Shown piece after piece: positions 1-8,934 of a stretch of DNA of 41,293 nt. Under the pieces are notes generated by a model. That model saw only the letters and a program-made list of their open reading frames with translations. It was not told the DNA's origin and searched no databases. The DNA is taken from assembly GCA_016210745.1 (NCBI GenBank), contig JACQTO010000154.1, positions 1 through 41,293 on the forward strand. Reading direction: 5' to 3'. Both the position numbers and the translations under genes were made by a program. Positions within the stretch are counted from its first letter, which is position 1. Every line of letters starts with the position of its first letter. This stretch comes from Betaproteobacteria bacterium. GTDB lineage: Bacteria; Pseudomonadota; Gammaproteobacteria; Burkholderiales; SG8-39.

Positions 1-8
1 ATCGGCGC

Positions 9-542
9 ATGCCAAATCAGAGAGTGCGTATTCTGGGTATCGATCCAGGCCTGCGCGTCACCGGGTTCGGCGTCATCGACAAGCGTGGCAATCGGCTCGA
101 CTATGTGGCGAGCGGCTGCATCCGTTCGCCCGCGGGCCTGCTGCCGGAGCGGCTCAAATGCATACTCCTGAACCTGCGCGAAGTGATCGAATCTCACCGG
201 CCGCAGCAGGTTGCGGTGGAGCAGGTCTTCGTCAACATCAACCCGGCCTCGACGCTCGCGCTCGGTCAGGCGCGCGGAACCGCGATCTGCGCCGCCGTTG
301 ACGCCGGGCTGCCGGTGGCCGAATACACCGCGCTTCAGGTGAAACAGTCGGTAGTGGGCAACGGCCACGCAAAGAAGGAGCAGGTGCAGGAAATGGTGAA
401 AAGACTGCTGCGGCTGGCCGGCCACCCGAGCCCCGATGCTGCCGACGCGCTCGCGTGCGCGGTCAGCCACGCCCACGGCGGTCAGGGGCTGGGCGTGGTG
501 CCCACCGGCGGATTCCGCGTCAGGCGCGGCAGGTTGGTATGA
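9..542 (+). CDS. ruvC: Crossover junction endodeoxyribonuclease RuvC
   Basis: RuvC cuts Holliday junctions symmetrically as a dimer during late homologous recombination, acting with RuvAB. The 177-residue product has the family's usual length. The four acidic active-site positions are visible: D12 in GIDPG, E71 in VEQVF, and D143 and D146 in the C-terminal SPDAADALA motif. The ATG lies only 8 bases from the window edge, so a ribosome-binding site cannot be judged, but the N-terminus aligns with the family. It is the first gene of a plus-strand run in which ruvA follows after 40 bases. Confidence 0.97.
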   Translation: MPNQRVRILGIDPGLRVTGFGVIDKRGNRLDYVASGCIRSPAGLLPERLKCILLNLREVIESHRPQQVAVEQVFVNINPASTLALGQARGTAICAAVDAGLPVAEYTALQVKQSVVGNGHAKKEQVQEMVKRLLRLAGHPSPDAADALACAVSHAHGGQGLGVVPTGGFRVRRGRLV

Positions 543-582
543 TGCCCGCGCAAGCGCCGATTGCCCTCGCACCGGGGCGCGC

Positions 583-1164
583 ATGCTAGGCCGCATAGCC
601 GGAGTGCTGCTGGAGAAGAACCCGCCGCAGATCCTGGTCGAGGCGGGCGGGGTCGGCTACGAAATCGAAGTGCCGATGAGCACGTTCTACAACCTGCCTG
701 CGATCGGCGAGCGCGTGAGCCTGCACACGCACCTGGTCGTGCGCGAAGACGCGCATTTGCTCTATGGATTCGGCGCGGATTCCGAGCGGCGCGTCTTCAG
801 GCAACTGTTGAAGATCAGCGGTGTCGGAGCGCGCATCGCGCTCTCGGTGCTCTCGGGCCTTTCGGTTGCCGAATTGATCGATGCAGTGGCGATGCAGGAG
901 TCCGGGCGGCTGGTGAAAATTCCGGGCATCGGCAAGAAAACCGCCGAGCGCCTGCTCCTCGAACTCAAGGACAAGTTGGGCACGGAGACCATCGCCGGCG
1001 TTGCCGTGAATCGGCCTGCCCCCGCCGCGAGCGACATCCTCAACGCGTTGCTTGCGCTGGGCTACAGCGACAAAGAAGCGCGCCACGTGCTCAAGCAGTT
1101 GCCGGAGGGGTTGTCGGTGTCGGATGGGATTAGGGCGGCGCTGAAGTTGCTGGCCAAGGCGTAG
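583..1164 (+). CDS. ruvA: Holliday junction branch migration protein RuvA
   Basis: RuvA is the tetrameric junction-binding subunit that loads the RuvB motors. The 193-residue product begins MLGRIAG, the conserved start of the family. An open frame extends upstream to 436, but that part overlaps ruvC and has no family similarity, so the ATG at 583 is chosen. An N-terminal OB-fold (about 1-62), two helix-hairpin-helix segments ([13 protein letters not shown] and [15 protein letters not shown]) and a C-terminal RuvB-binding domain after a short linker are all recognisable. The TAG stop is the first unit of a short heptad repeat (TAGGATT TAGGATC) that fills the gap to ruvB. Confidence 0.97.
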   Translation: MLGRIAGVLLEKNPPQILVEAGGVGYEIEVPMSTFYNLPAIGERVSLHTHLVVREDAHLLYGFGADSERRVFRQLLKISGVGARIALSVLSGLSVAELIDAVAMQESGRLVKIPGIGKKTAERLLLELKDKLGTETIAGVAVNRPAPAASDILNALLALGYSDKEARHVLKQLPEGLSVSDGIRAALKLLAKA

Positions 1165-1180
1165 GATTTAGGATCTGGGG
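1162..1180 (+). repeat. Short heptad array at the ruvA stop codon
   Basis: TAGGATT followed by TAGGATC and TGGGG. The first three bases are the ruvA stop codon. This is the smallest member of the GGATTYA heptad family found behind several genes of the window, in the same sense orientation. Confidence 0.55.
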
Positions 1181-1199
1181 AACAGCTGGGGACATCACC

Positions 1200-2243
1200 G
1201 TGGCAATAGAACCCGACCGTCTCATCTCCGCCGCACCTGCCTCCCAGCAGGAGGAGGCGTTCGAGCGAGCGTTGCGGCCCAAGTCGCTTGCCGAGTATGT
1301 CGGCCAGGAAAAGATCCGCGGCCAGCTCTCGATTTTCGTCGAGGCCGCGCGCAACAGGCGGGAGGCGCTCGACCACGTGCTGCTGTTCGGTCCGCCGGGG
1401 TTGGGCAAGACCACGCTCGCGCACATCATCGCGCGCGAGATGGGCGTGAGCCTGCGCCATACTTCGGGGCCGGTGCTCGAGCGCCCGGGGGATCTTGCGG
1501 CGATTCTCACCAATCTCGAGCCGAACGACGTGCTGTTCATCGACGAGATCCACCGCCTGTCGCCGATCGTCGAGGAGATACTGTATCCGGCGCTCGAGGA
1601 CTATCAGATCGACATCATGATCGGCGAGGGCCCGGCGGCGCGCTCGGTAAAACTCGATCTTCCGCCCTTCACGCTGGTGGGGGCCACCACGCGCGCGGGC
1701 ATGCTCACCAATCCGCTGCGCGACCGCTTCGGCATCGTCGCCCGGCTCGAGTTCTACTCGCCCGCCGAACTCGAGCGCATCATCGAGCGCTCCGGCAATC
1801 TGCTCAAGGTGGAGGTTTCGCCCGAGGGCGCGCACGAGATCGCGCGGCGCTCGCGCGGCACACCGCGCATCGCCAACCGGCTGCTGCGCCGAGTGCGCGA
1901 TTACGCCCAAGTCAAATCGAGCGGCGCGGTATCGCGCGAGGTGGCAGACGCGGCCCTTCTGATGCTCGATGTCGATACCATCGGCTTCGATCTCATGGAC
2001 AGGAAACTGCTGCTCGCGGTCATCGAAAAGTTCTCCGGCGGTCCGGTGGGGCTCGACAATCTCGCGCACGTGATAGGCGAGGAGTCCGAGACCATCGAGG
2101 ATGTGATCGAGCCCTTTCTCATTCAGCAGGGATTCCTGCAGCGCACCGCGCGTGGGCGCGTGGCCACGCCGGCCGCCTACCGACACTTCGGCCTTGTCCC
2201 ACCGCAGCGCTCGGCAAGCGGCGCCTTGTTCGATGACGCATAG
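1200..2243 (+). CDS. ruvB: Holliday junction branch migration ATPase RuvB
   Basis: RuvB is the hexameric AAA+ motor that drives branch migration with RuvA. In the 347-residue product the Walker A motif GPPGLGKT is at 64-71, Walker B with DEIHR at 115-119, sensor 1 GATTRAG at 161-167 and the arginine-finger region RDRFG near 174. A winged-helix domain ends the protein. Translation starts at a GTG; the following residues (AIEPDRLIS) match where the family begins. The gene's 3' end overlaps the start of ybgC by 11 bases, so the recombination genes and the Tol-Pal genes appear to share a transcript. Confidence 0.97.
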   Translation: MAIEPDRLISAAPASQQEEAFERALRPKSLAEYVGQEKIRGQLSIFVEAARNRREALDHVLLFGPPGLGKTTLAHIIAREMGVSLRHTSGPVLERPGDLAAILTNLEPNDVLFIDEIHRLSPIVEEILYPALEDYQIDIMIGEGPAARSVKLDLPPFTLVGATTRAGMLTNPLRDRFGIVARLEFYSPAELERIIERSGNLLKVEVSPEGAHEIARRSRGTPRIANRLLRRVRDYAQVKSSGAVSREVADAALLMLDVDTIGFDLMDRKLLLAVIEKFSGGPVGLDNLAHVIGEESETIEDVIEPFLIQQGFLQRTARGRVATPAAYRHFGLVPPQRSASGALFDDA

Positions 2244-2643
2244 AGGGTTCTCCTGGCCCCAGCGCGTGTATTATCAGCACACCGATGCCGGTGGCATGGT
2301 GTTTCACGCGCACTACTTCGCCTTCATGGAGTGCGCGCGCACCGAATTGCTGGCCTCGCTCGGATTCGACCTGGGGGAACTCGCTCGCAAGCAGCACGTG
2401 CTGTTCGTAGTGCATTCGGCTAAGATTACCTATCACAAACCGGCGCTATTGAACGATACTCTGGCGATTACCGCGAAAATCAGCAAGCTGGGCCGGGCGC
2501 GATTGGAGTTCGAGCAGTTTGTGCGGCGCGGCGATCAGATTCTCGCCAGCGCTGAATTGAGCCTCGCCTGCGTCGATGCGCGCAGCTACAAGCCGGTGGC
2601 GCTGCCCGAAACGGTACGAAAAAAACTGCAAGAGGCCTCATGA
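2233..2643 (+). CDS. ybgC: Tol-Pal associated acyl-CoA thioesterase YbgC
   Basis: YbgC is a hot-dog fold acyl-CoA thioesterase encoded at the head of tol-pal operons and linked to phospholipid metabolism. The 136-residue protein carries the 4-hydroxybenzoyl-CoA thioesterase-type motif [16 protein letters not shown] with catalytic D18, then the MECARTE helix. The ATG at 2233 lies inside the end of ruvB; the frame is open further upstream, but the protein length and motif position fit this start. The stop overlaps the tolQ start (ATGA), which implies translational coupling. Confidence 0.93.
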   Translation: MTHRGFSWPQRVYYQHTDAGGMVFHAHYFAFMECARTELLASLGFDLGELARKQHVLFVVHSAKITYHKPALLNDTLAITAKISKLGRARLEFEQFVRRGDQILASAELSLACVDARSYKPVALPETVRKKLQEAS

Positions 2644-3323
2644 ACGTAACTCAAGACCTCTCGATTATTGCGATGGTTTGGAACGCGAGCGCCGTCGTGC
2701 AATTCGTGATGGCGCTGCTGCTCGCGGTTTCGTTCATGTCCTGGTATTTCATTTTCCGCAAGATCTTCACCATCCGCGGAGCCAAAGGCCAGACCGATCA
2801 GTTCGAGCGCGACTTCTGGAGCGGCAACGACCTGAACGCGCTCTACCAGAGCGCGGTGAACCATCGCCATTCCACCGGCAGCATGGAGCGCATCTTCGAG
2901 GCCGGATTTCGCGAATTCGCCAAGCTCAAGACCCAGCGCGCAGGCGATCCCACCGCCATGGTCGACGGTGCGCGGCGGGCCATGCAGGCGACCTACCAGC
3001 GCGAGATGGACGCGCTCGAAGCGCACTTGTCGTTTCTCGCCTCGGTGGGCTCGGTGAGTCCCTACGTGGGGTTGCTCGGAACCGTGTGGGGCATCATGCA
3101 TTCTTTCCGAGGACTTGCCAACGTGTCGCAGGCGACCCTTGCCGCGGTGGCTCCCGGCATCGCCGAGGCGCTCGTGGCCACCGCCATAGGCCTGTTCGCG
3201 GCTATTCCCGCGGTGGTGGCCTACAACCGCTTCTCGCACGATGTCGACCGGCTCGCGGTGCGCTTCGAGAGTTTCATGGAGGAATTCTCCAATATTCTCC
3301 AGCGCCACGCGCACACGAAGTAG
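2640..3323 (+). CDS. tolQ: Tol-Pal system inner-membrane proton channel TolQ
   Basis: TolQ belongs to the MotA/TolQ/ExbB family and forms, with TolR, the proton-driven stator that energises TolA for outer-membrane constriction at division. The 227-residue product shows three membrane segments, at about 17-38, 136-158 and 172-195, with the large cytoplasmic loop between the first two. The typical SPYVGLLGTVWGIMHSF and APGIAEALVATAIGLFAAIPAV sequences are present. The start codon overlaps the ybgC stop. tolR follows after 2 bases. Confidence 0.96.
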   Translation: MNVTQDLSIIAMVWNASAVVQFVMALLLAVSFMSWYFIFRKIFTIRGAKGQTDQFERDFWSGNDLNALYQSAVNHRHSTGSMERIFEAGFREFAKLKTQRAGDPTAMVDGARRAMQATYQREMDALEAHLSFLASVGSVSPYVGLLGTVWGIMHSFRGLANVSQATLAAVAPGIAEALVATAIGLFAAIPAVVAYNRFSHDVDRLAVRFESFMEEFSNILQRHAHTK

Positions 3324-3325
3324 CC

Positions 3326-3751
3326 ATGCGGCCGCGCAAGCTCATGAACCAGATCAACGTCGTGCCGTACGTCGACGTGATGATGGTGCTGCTGGTGATC
3401 TTCATGGTCACGGCGCCCCTTGCGACCCCGGGCCTGGTCGAACTGCCGAGCATCGGCAAGGCCTCGCAGCCGCCGGCGGCCCCGCTCGAGGTCGTGATCC
3501 GCGCCGACACCTCGCTGATACTGCGCGAACGCCCCGCCGGCAAGGACGGGGGAGCGTCGCTGGAGCGCAGCGTCTCCAACGCGCAGCTCATCGCCGCGCT
3601 GCGCGAGAAACAGGCGAAGAATCCCGACCAACCGGTCGTCATCGCCGCGGACAAGGACGTGCGCTATGAGGCGGTGCTCAAGGTGATGGACGAATTGCAG
3701 CGCAACAACGTCCGGCGCGTCGGGCTGCTGGTGAGACCGGCCGGGAAATAG
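3326..3751 (+). CDS. tolR: Tol-Pal system protein TolR
   Basis: TolR is the ExbD-like partner of TolQ. The 141-residue protein starts MRPRKLMNQINVVPYVDVMM; D17 in the single transmembrane helix (about 14-31) corresponds to the proton-carrying aspartate of the family. The periplasmic domain ends VRRVGLLVRP, typical of TolR. The frame is open far upstream through tolQ, but this ATG sits 2 bases after the tolQ stop and matches the family start. tolA starts 2 bases after its stop. Confidence 0.95.
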   Translation: MRPRKLMNQINVVPYVDVMMVLLVIFMVTAPLATPGLVELPSIGKASQPPAAPLEVVIRADTSLILRERPAGKDGGASLERSVSNAQLIAALREKQAKNPDQPVVIAADKDVRYEAVLKVMDELQRNNVRRVGLLVRPAGK

Positions 3752-3753
3752 CG

Positions 3754-4485
3754 ATGAGCGCAGCATTGGCCCCGCGCGATCCGGGCGCCGCGCCGGCGGC
3801 GGTGCTCTCGATCCTGGTCCACGCGCTCCTGTTCGCGTTCCTGTTCTTCGGCGTGCATTGGGTATCGAAGACACCGGATGCGGTGGTGGTGGAACTGTGG
3901 GACCGCCCGCCCTCGGTCGAGCCGCCGGCGGTGCAGCCCGCGCCCAAGGTGGAGCCGAAGCCCGCGCCCAAGCCGGAACCCAAGCCCGAGCCCAAAGTCG
4001 AACCCAAGCCTTCGAAACCCGACATAGCGCTCGAAAAGGAGAAGAAAGTTCCGGAGAAAAAGGTTCCGCCGAAAAAAGAGGAGCCGAAGCTGAAACTCCG
4101 CAACGATAAGGACATGCGCGACGAGGCCGCGCGGGAGATGGAACGGATAATGCGCGATCCGAAACTTCGCGCGGCCGCGCCCAAGGCCGCCCCGTTGCCT
4201 GCCGGTCCGGTGGCCGACGCAGGCTACGCCGATAAGATCAAGTTGAAGATCAAATCGAATATCGTGTTGCCGCCCGACATCGCGGGCAACCCCGAAGCGA
4301 TTTTCGAGGTGCTGCAGTTGCCCACCGGCGAGGTGCTGTCGGCAAAGCTGAAGAAATCCTCCGGTCACCGAGGCTATGACGCTGCCGTCGAACGGGCGAT
4401 CCTGAAATCCTCGCCGCTGCCGCGCCCCGATCGCCCGGACCAGTTTCGGCGCGAACTGCAATTGAAGTTTCGGCCGCAGGAGTGA
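3754..4485 (+). CDS. tolA: Tol-Pal system protein TolA
   Basis: TolA spans the periplasm and links the TolQR motor to TolB and Pal. At 243 residues it is clearly shorter than enterobacterial TolA. It has one membrane helix (about 16-36), a rod rich in Pro, Lys and Glu with PKPEPK-type repeats (about 62-90), a charged helical stretch (about 95-140), and a C-terminal TonB/TolA-type domain (about 155-243) with the GYADKIKLKIKSNI start seen in many betaproteobacterial TolA proteins. The compositional bias makes long antisense frames appear here; they are not genes. Confidence 0.93.
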   Translation: MSAALAPRDPGAAPAAVLSILVHALLFAFLFFGVHWVSKTPDAVVVELWDRPPSVEPPAVQPAPKVEPKPAPKPEPKPEPKVEPKPSKPDIALEKEKKVPEKKVPPKKEEPKLKLRNDKDMRDEAAREMERIMRDPKLRAAAPKAAPLPAGPVADAGYADKIKLKIKSNIVLPPDIAGNPEAIFEVLQLPTGEVLSAKLKKSSGHRGYDAAVERAILKSSPLPRPDRPDQFRRELQLKFRPQE

Positions 4486-4506
4486 GGCGGCTATAATTGC
4501 CGCTGC

Positions 4507-5784
4507 ATGAAACGCGCTCTCCAAATTATTGCCGCTTGGCTGTTGGTGCTTGCGAGCGCAGCGCAGGCGCAGCTCACCATCGAGATCACGGGCGGCGGGG
4601 CGAACCAGATCCCGATCGCCGTGCTCCAGTTCGCGGGCGAGAACGTTCTGCCTTCGAGCCTCACCGATGTCGTCGAGGCCGATCTCGCGCGCAGCGGGCG
4701 CTTTCGCGCCCAGTATGCGGGCGGAGTCCAGCCCTTGCCCACCGACCCCTCGCAGGTGAATTTCAGCGACTGGAAAAGCCGCAACACCGACGCGCTGGTG
4801 ATCGGGCAGGCCGCGCGGCTCCCCGACGGCCGCTTCGAAGCGCGCTTTCACGTGCTCGATGTTCCGAAGCAGGCCTCGCTCGGAGGTGTGGTATTCACCT
4901 TCAACGCGGCGCAGGTGCGTGCCACGGCGCACCGCATCGCCGATTTTGTCTACGAGAAACTGACCGGCGAGCGCGGCGTTGCCTCCACGCGAATCGCCTA
5001 TGTCGTGAAGCAGGGCGCGCGCTACGAATTGCAGATCGCCGACGCGGACGGACAAGGCGCGCAGGTGGCGCTTGCCTCGCGCGAGCCCATCATTTCGCCC
5101 TCGTGGTCGCCCGACGGGACTCGGCTCGCTTATGTTTCCTTCGAGAGCAAGAAGCCGGTGGTGTACGTGCACTCGATCACCACGGGCCAGCGCCACGTGG
5201 TGGCGAATTTCAAGGGCTCGAACAGTGCCCCGGCGTGGTCCCCCGACGGCAAACAGCTCGCCGTGGTTCTCTCCCGGGAGGGCGGCTCGCAGCTCTACCT
5301 GATCAATGCCGACGGCAGCAACGTGCGCCGGCTGATGAGTTCGAGCGGCATCGACACCGAACCCTTTTTCTCTCCCGACGGCCAGCGGATCTATTTCACT
5401 TCCGATCGCGGCGGCAGCCCGCAGATCTACCACATCCCGGTAGCCGGGGGCGAGGCGAGCCGCATAACCTTCGAAGGGGGATACAATGTGACGCCGCGCG
5501 TGAGTCCGGACGGCAAGACTCTGGCATTCGTGAGCCGGCGAGACGGGCGATTCCACGTCGCGGTCATGGACCTCGCCAGCCGCCAGACGCAGGTGCTTAC
5601 CGACACGCAGCGCGACGAGTCGCCGAGTTTCGCACCCAACGGTCGCATGATCCTGTATGCGACCGATCTCGGCGGACGTGGCGTGCTTGCGGCCACCTCG
5701 CCCGACGGGCGCGTGAAGCAGCGCTTGACGGTCAAGGCTGCCGACGTGCGCGAGGCAACGTGGGGGCCGTTTCTTGCAAATTAG
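4507..5784 (+). CDS. tolB: Tol-Pal system periplasmic beta-propeller TolB
   Basis: TolB is the periplasmic propeller that binds Pal and is released by TolA. The 425-residue product begins with a Sec signal peptide (MKRALQIIAAWLLVLASAAQAQ). An N-terminal TolB_N domain (about 23-155) is followed by repeated propeller blades marked by WSPDG/FSPDG/VSPDG motifs (about 195-415). The ATG is 21 bases after the tolA stop and 17 bases separate its stop from pal. Confidence 0.96.
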   Translation: MKRALQIIAAWLLVLASAAQAQLTIEITGGGANQIPIAVLQFAGENVLPSSLTDVVEADLARSGRFRAQYAGGVQPLPTDPSQVNFSDWKSRNTDALVIGQAARLPDGRFEARFHVLDVPKQASLGGVVFTFNAAQVRATAHRIADFVYEKLTGERGVASTRIAYVVKQGARYELQIADADGQGAQVALASREPIISPSWSPDGTRLAYVSFESKKPVVYVHSITTGQRHVVANFKGSNSAPAWSPDGKQLAVVLSREGGSQLYLINADGSNVRRLMSSSGIDTEPFFSPDGQRIYFTSDRGGSPQIYHIPVAGGEASRITFEGGYNVTPRVSPDGKTLAFVSRRDGRFHVAVMDLASRQTQVLTDTQRDESPSFAPNGRMILYATDLGGRGVLAATSPDGRVKQRLTVKAADVREATWGPFLAN

Positions 5785-5801
5785 AGGAAAGGAGAAGGGT
5801 C

Positions 5802-6350
5802 ATGAATAAGAAACTGATCGCGGCGCTTGCACTGGCCGTGTTGTACGGATGCGGCACCCAAGCGACCAAAGAGGAACCCAAGGCGGGCGTCGAGGAGCGC
5901 ACGCCCGGGGCGGTGCAGCAGCCGGTTCCGGCGCCGCAGCCTGGGGGTGCGGCAAGGCCGATTCCGCCGAGCCGCGTCGATATCAGCCCGCTCAAGGACC
6001 CGAAGAGCATCCTCTCCAAGCGCTCGATTTTCTTCGACTACGACAGCGACGCGATCAAGGAGGAGTTCCGGCCGTTGGTGCAGGCGCACGGCAAGTACCT
6101 GTCGCAGAACAGGAGCGCAAAGATGCTCATTCAGGGCAATGCCGACGAGCGCGGCAGCCGAGAATACAACATCGCCCTGGGCCAGAGGCGCGCCGACGGG
6201 GTCAAGCGCATGCTGGTGTTGATGGGCGCGACGGAGTCACAGATCGAGGCGGTGAGCCTGGGCGAGGAAAAGCCGCGCTGCGATGCGAAGACCGAGGAGT
6301 GCTACTCCCAGAACCGGCGCGGTGACATGCTCTATGGCGGGGAGTATTGA
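5802..6350 (+). CDS. pal: Peptidoglycan-associated lipoprotein Pal
   Basis: Pal anchors the outer membrane to peptidoglycan. The 182-residue precursor starts MNKKLIAALALAVLYGCG; C17 is the lipobox cysteine. After a Pro-rich tether comes an OmpA-C-like domain (about 75-180), with the FFDYDSD start and the NADERGSREYNIALGQRRA loop that holds the diaminopimelate-binding residues. The frame is open far upstream through tolB; this ATG is preceded by a strong GGAGAAGG site and fits the lipoprotein signal. cpoB follows after 3 bases. Confidence 0.97.
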   Translation: MNKKLIAALALAVLYGCGTQATKEEPKAGVEERTPGAVQQPVPAPQPGGAARPIPPSRVDISPLKDPKSILSKRSIFFDYDSDAIKEEFRPLVQAHGKYLSQNRSAKMLIQGNADERGSREYNIALGQRRADGVKRMLVLMGATESQIEAVSLGEEKPRCDAKTEECYSQNRRGDMLYGGEY

Positions 6351-6353
6351 TCG

Positions 6354-7127
6354 ATGAGACGGGGCCTTCCGGTCCTGTTGCTCTGGTGCGCCGCAGGTGC
6401 GGCGCACGCCGGGCTGTTCGACGACGATGAGGCACGCAAGCAAGTCGCGGACTTGCGTACCCAGCTCTTCGCGCAGGTCGATCGGATCACCGCGGACCAG
6501 AAAGCGCTCGACGAGCGCTTGACGCGCATGGAATCGGCGCAACGCGACCGCGCGCTCGACTTGGCACAGATGATCGATGGCCTTAAGCAGGAACTCGCGC
6601 GTATGCGCGGCCAGATCGAAGTGCTGGTCAATCAGGCCCAGACCATCGAGCGGCGGCAGAAGGATCTGTATGTCGACATGGACACGCGCCTGAGGAAATT
6701 GGAGCAGGTGCAGAATCAGGCCGCGGAGAAGGCGGCCCAGGCCGAGCGCGAAGCGCAGGCCGAGAAGCAGGCCTACGAGGCCGCTCTCAACCAGTTCAAG
6801 GTGGGCAATTACCAGTCTGCGATCGCGGCGTTCCAGACCTTCATGGTCAACTTCGCCAACAGCCCCCTCGTGCCTTCGGCGCAGTACTGGGTGGGGAACT
6901 CTTACTTCGCACTGCGGGACTACAAGGTGGCGATCGCCGCGCAGGAAAAGCTGGTCAAGTCCTGGCCCGACAATCCCAAGGCGCCCGATGCGCTGCTCAA
7001 CATGGCGAGCGCGCAGGCCGAACTGGGGGATCAGAAGGCGGCGCGCGAAACGCTGCGCGTGTTGATGCAGAAATACCCCGGAAGTCCTGCCGCCGATCAG
7101 GCAAAACAGCGCTTGCAGAGGCGCTGA
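6354..7127 (+). CDS. cpoB: Cell division coordinator CpoB (YbgF)
   Basis: CpoB is the periplasmic protein that ties peptidoglycan synthesis to Tol-driven outer-membrane constriction. The 257-residue product has a signal peptide (about 1-19, ending AHA), a trimerising coiled coil (about 25-115, DEARKQVADLRTQL and following heptads), an alanine/glutamine-rich linker, and a C-terminal TPR domain (about 135-257, YEAALNQFKVGNYQSAIAAF and repeats). It is the last gene of the tol-pal run; no clear intrinsic terminator is visible in the 159 bases before the tRNA. Confidence 0.94.
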   Translation: MRRGLPVLLLWCAAGAAHAGLFDDDEARKQVADLRTQLFAQVDRITADQKALDERLTRMESAQRDRALDLAQMIDGLKQELARMRGQIEVLVNQAQTIERRQKDLYVDMDTRLRKLEQVQNQAAEKAAQAEREAQAEKQAYEAALNQFKVGNYQSAIAAFQTFMVNFANSPLVPSAQYWVGNSYFALRDYKVAIAAQEKLVKSWPDNPKAPDALLNMASAQAELGDQKAARETLRVLMQKYPGSPAADQAKQRLQRR

Positions 7128-7244
7128 GCCGCATCGCGAACCGCATCTCGCGCCGGTTGGGCCGCGATGCGTTCTGGATGCATGCGGATCGCATCGGACG
7201 CGTCGCAGCGAGCGCGAAACAGAGCCCATTCGCTATGCATTTCA

Positions 7245-7272
7245 TTGACGATCGCAGCCCCCGCGTAATAAC
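7245..7272 (+). promoter_or_regulatory. Possible sigma-70 promoter of tRNA-Lys
   Basis: TTGACG at 7245-7250 and TAATAA at 7266-7271 with a 15-base spacer, placing a start point a few bases before the tRNA. The spacer is short for a standard promoter, so this is tentative. Confidence 0.4.
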
Positions 7273-7286
7273 ATTCACACCTTTCC

Positions 7287-7362
7287 GGGTCGTTAGCTCA
7301 GCTGGTAGAGCAGCGGACTTTTAATCCGTTGGTCGCAGGTTCGATCCCTGCACGGCCTACCA
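7287..7362 (+). tRNA. tRNA-Lys (anticodon TTT)
   Basis: A 76-nt cloverleaf starting GGGTCGTTAGCTCAG, with the D-arm sequence GCTCAGCTGGTAGAGC, anticodon TTT at 7320-7322, the T-arm GCAGG-TTCGATC-CCTGC and an encoded CCA end. The acceptor stem pairs GGGTCGT with ACGGCCT and so contains two wobble pairs, including G1-U72. A related 3' half lies at 13183-13224. Confidence 0.97.
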
Positions 7363-7739
7363 ACAAATCAAAGGGTTAGCTTCGGCTAGCCCTTTGTAGT
7401 CTTGGTGCTATGGCGGAGTAGCCGCATGAAACCCAAGCGGCAGTTCTTTTGTGACGCTCCCACCTCAACTCCGCCAGTTCCTCGCCCTCACTCTTTGCAT
7501 TGCTGACTCGGGAACTTTCGGGATAGGCTGTCATCAACTCCGTAGGATACGATCGGCTAATTCGTTGAGCAGGTCCGTGTCCTGGTTGCCAGGGCTCAAC
7601 CAAGCTGCATAGTCGTCAGGTGGAAAAGGGTATTGGAGTATTCTAAATTGAGGTGTAGCGGTTGATTCACGTCAAGGGCGGACGAAAGGAGGGGTGGCGG
7701 TAACAAAGGCGCTGAATCGGGTGCCTGGAGGTTGTTGAT
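7363..7739. other. Intergenic stretch at the left end of the presumed island
   Basis: Apart from the hairpin behind the tRNA I see no gene here. Short open frames on the minus strand lack start signals and family features. The base composition is noticeably less GC-rich than the tol-pal region. No integrase fragment could be recognised. Confidence 0.5.
7370..7395 (+). terminator. Hairpin with TTCG loop behind tRNA-Lys
   Basis: The 11-bp stem AAAGGGTTAGC / GCTAGCCCTTT (one G-T pair) closed by a TTCG tetraloop begins 8 bases after the tRNA CCA. It is probably the tRNA terminator. A similar shorter hairpin follows the tRNA fragment at 13224. Confidence 0.7.
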
Positions 7740-8087
7740 ATGAGAAAGTCCGTAGGTCTGTCGTTGGTCTCCCTGGTTTCCCTCCTGGTTTCTTCCTGTG
7801 CTACGAATTATTCCCCCACTCCCTATTGGCTGGTCCCGGAGCAAGCACTCTATAGCCTGAAACCCGGCGTAACCACGAAGGATGATGTGTTGCGGAATGT
7901 GGGTGAGCCCTTAATGCGTTCCTATTTCCCACGGCAAAACCAAGAAGTTTGGGATTACAGCTATTTGCAGGGCTCGGCAATGAGAATGGCTGCATACGTT
8001 TACTTCGACGGTAGTGGCAGGTATCTCTACTCGGCCCACGTGCTTGATCCAGCCTATTGGAACGTTGATGGAGGTGTCTCGCGGTGA
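7740..8087 (+). CDS. Small lipoprotein with BamE/SmpA-like domain
   Basis: The 115-residue precursor has a lipoprotein signal, MRKSVGLSLVSLVSLLVSSC, with C20 as lipobox cysteine. The mature part contains LKPGVTTKDDVLRNVGEP, the helix-turn pattern of the SmpA/OmlA/BamE fold, then a short beta-rich tail (WDYSYL...AAYVYFDGSGRYLYS). A GGAGG site precedes the ATG. Stand-alone proteins of this kind are common outer-membrane lipoproteins of unknown job; it is not the BamE of the core Bam complex by context. It lies in the less GC-rich part of the tRNA-bracketed segment and may be an accessory gene. Confidence 0.75.
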   Translation: MRKSVGLSLVSLVSLLVSSCATNYSPTPYWLVPEQALYSLKPGVTTKDDVLRNVGEPLMRSYFPRQNQEVWDYSYLQGSAMRMAAYVYFDGSGRYLYSAHVLDPAYWNVDGGVSR

Positions 8088-8258
8088 GCTAAGTGGGATC
8101 TATTGAAGATTCTGCAGGCGGTATTCGACCTAGCGGACTGTGAGGTCGGGTTTCAATATCCACGCGAGCTACGATGGCATCGTCACGTCCTTTGCGTTTG
8201 ATCAAAGGTCGGAATGAAGCAACTCTGCAACCTGTAAAGGTATTGCGGAGTGATAGCT

Positions 8259-8708
8259 ATGAAGAGGATTAGCTGGGATGGCAGGCTGGAAACCGGACAT
8301 ACGGTAATCGATGCCGACCACGAGAATCTAGTTCATCTGTTCAATCAGGTCGTTTCCGTGGCGAATCACCATGCTGGGAAGCTTGTCTGCAACAGGGTGC
8401 TGGACAAGCTGATTCGGCATACGAAAGCCCATTTCGAGTTTGAAGAGCGGCTGATGACGGAATATCGCTACCCGGAAAAAGCAAAGCACATGGCTGAACA
8501 TGAGGCGCTTCTCAGGCAAGCTCTTGCCTACAGACTCGATCCCAGTTCTCCGGAATCGCGAATTCCATTGATCGAGCTGAGCCAACATTGGCTGACATCG
8601 CACATGCTCACCTCGGACAAGGAATTGACGGAATTTCTCGCCACGGTCGTCCCGCCAAGCACGCACACGAATGCACAACCGAAGTCTCCATTAGACTTTG
8701 GAGAATAA
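8259..8708 (+). CDS. Bacteriohemerythrin
   Basis: A 149-residue single-domain hemerythrin that binds O2 (or NO) at a non-haem di-iron site. All ligand positions expected from the bacteriohemerythrin family are visible: H21, H58 with E62 (HFEFEERLM), H77 and H81 (HMAEH), and H115 with D120 (HMLTSD). A GTG nine bases upstream is in frame, but the ATG at 8259 has GGAG at the right distance and starts the typical KRISWDGRLETGH sequence. A terminator hairpin at 8893-8917 follows. Two more hemerythrin-type genes lie in the same segment, so O2/NO handling is a theme here. Confidence 0.92.
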   Translation: MKRISWDGRLETGHTVIDADHENLVHLFNQVVSVANHHAGKLVCNRVLDKLIRHTKAHFEFEERLMTEYRYPEKAKHMAEHEALLRQALAYRLDPSSPESRIPLIELSQHWLTSHMLTSDKELTEFLATVVPPSTHTNAQPKSPLDFGE

Positions 8709-8892
8709 TGGTCTATAACGAAACTGACGGATCGAAAAGAAGCTGCTTACGCAATCCGTGTATTAACCAGCGATAAAAGGAGGGGCCTTAGACGAAACGC
8801 AGTATTGCTTTACCCCGACGCCGGTAACGCTAGACCGGCATGTGTCGTGTTAACGCGACGAAATAAAGCCACCGTTATGTGGCGGTTCTGTG

Positions 8893-8917
8893 AAGCCCTG
8901 CGATTATCGCGGGGCTT
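8893..8917 (+). terminator. Hairpin between the hemerythrin genes
   Basis: The arms AAGCCCTGCGA and TCGCGGGGCTT (one G-T pair) with a TTA loop are followed by TGCGTTT. The hairpin sits between the end of the bacteriohemerythrin gene and the end of the minus-strand HHE gene, and may serve the former, or both. Confidence 0.65.
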
Positions 8918-8934
8918 TGCGTTTATGGCGCCCT

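Noticed and set aside
3664..5556. Minus-strand open frame of 630 codons
   Set aside because: Antisense to tolR, tolA and tolB; no family features and produced by the biased composition of tolA.
8192..8205. TTGCG-N4-ATCAA, FNR-like box upstream of the bacteriohemerythrin gene
   Set aside because: Two mismatches in ten positions and no matching promoter elements; it may be chance.
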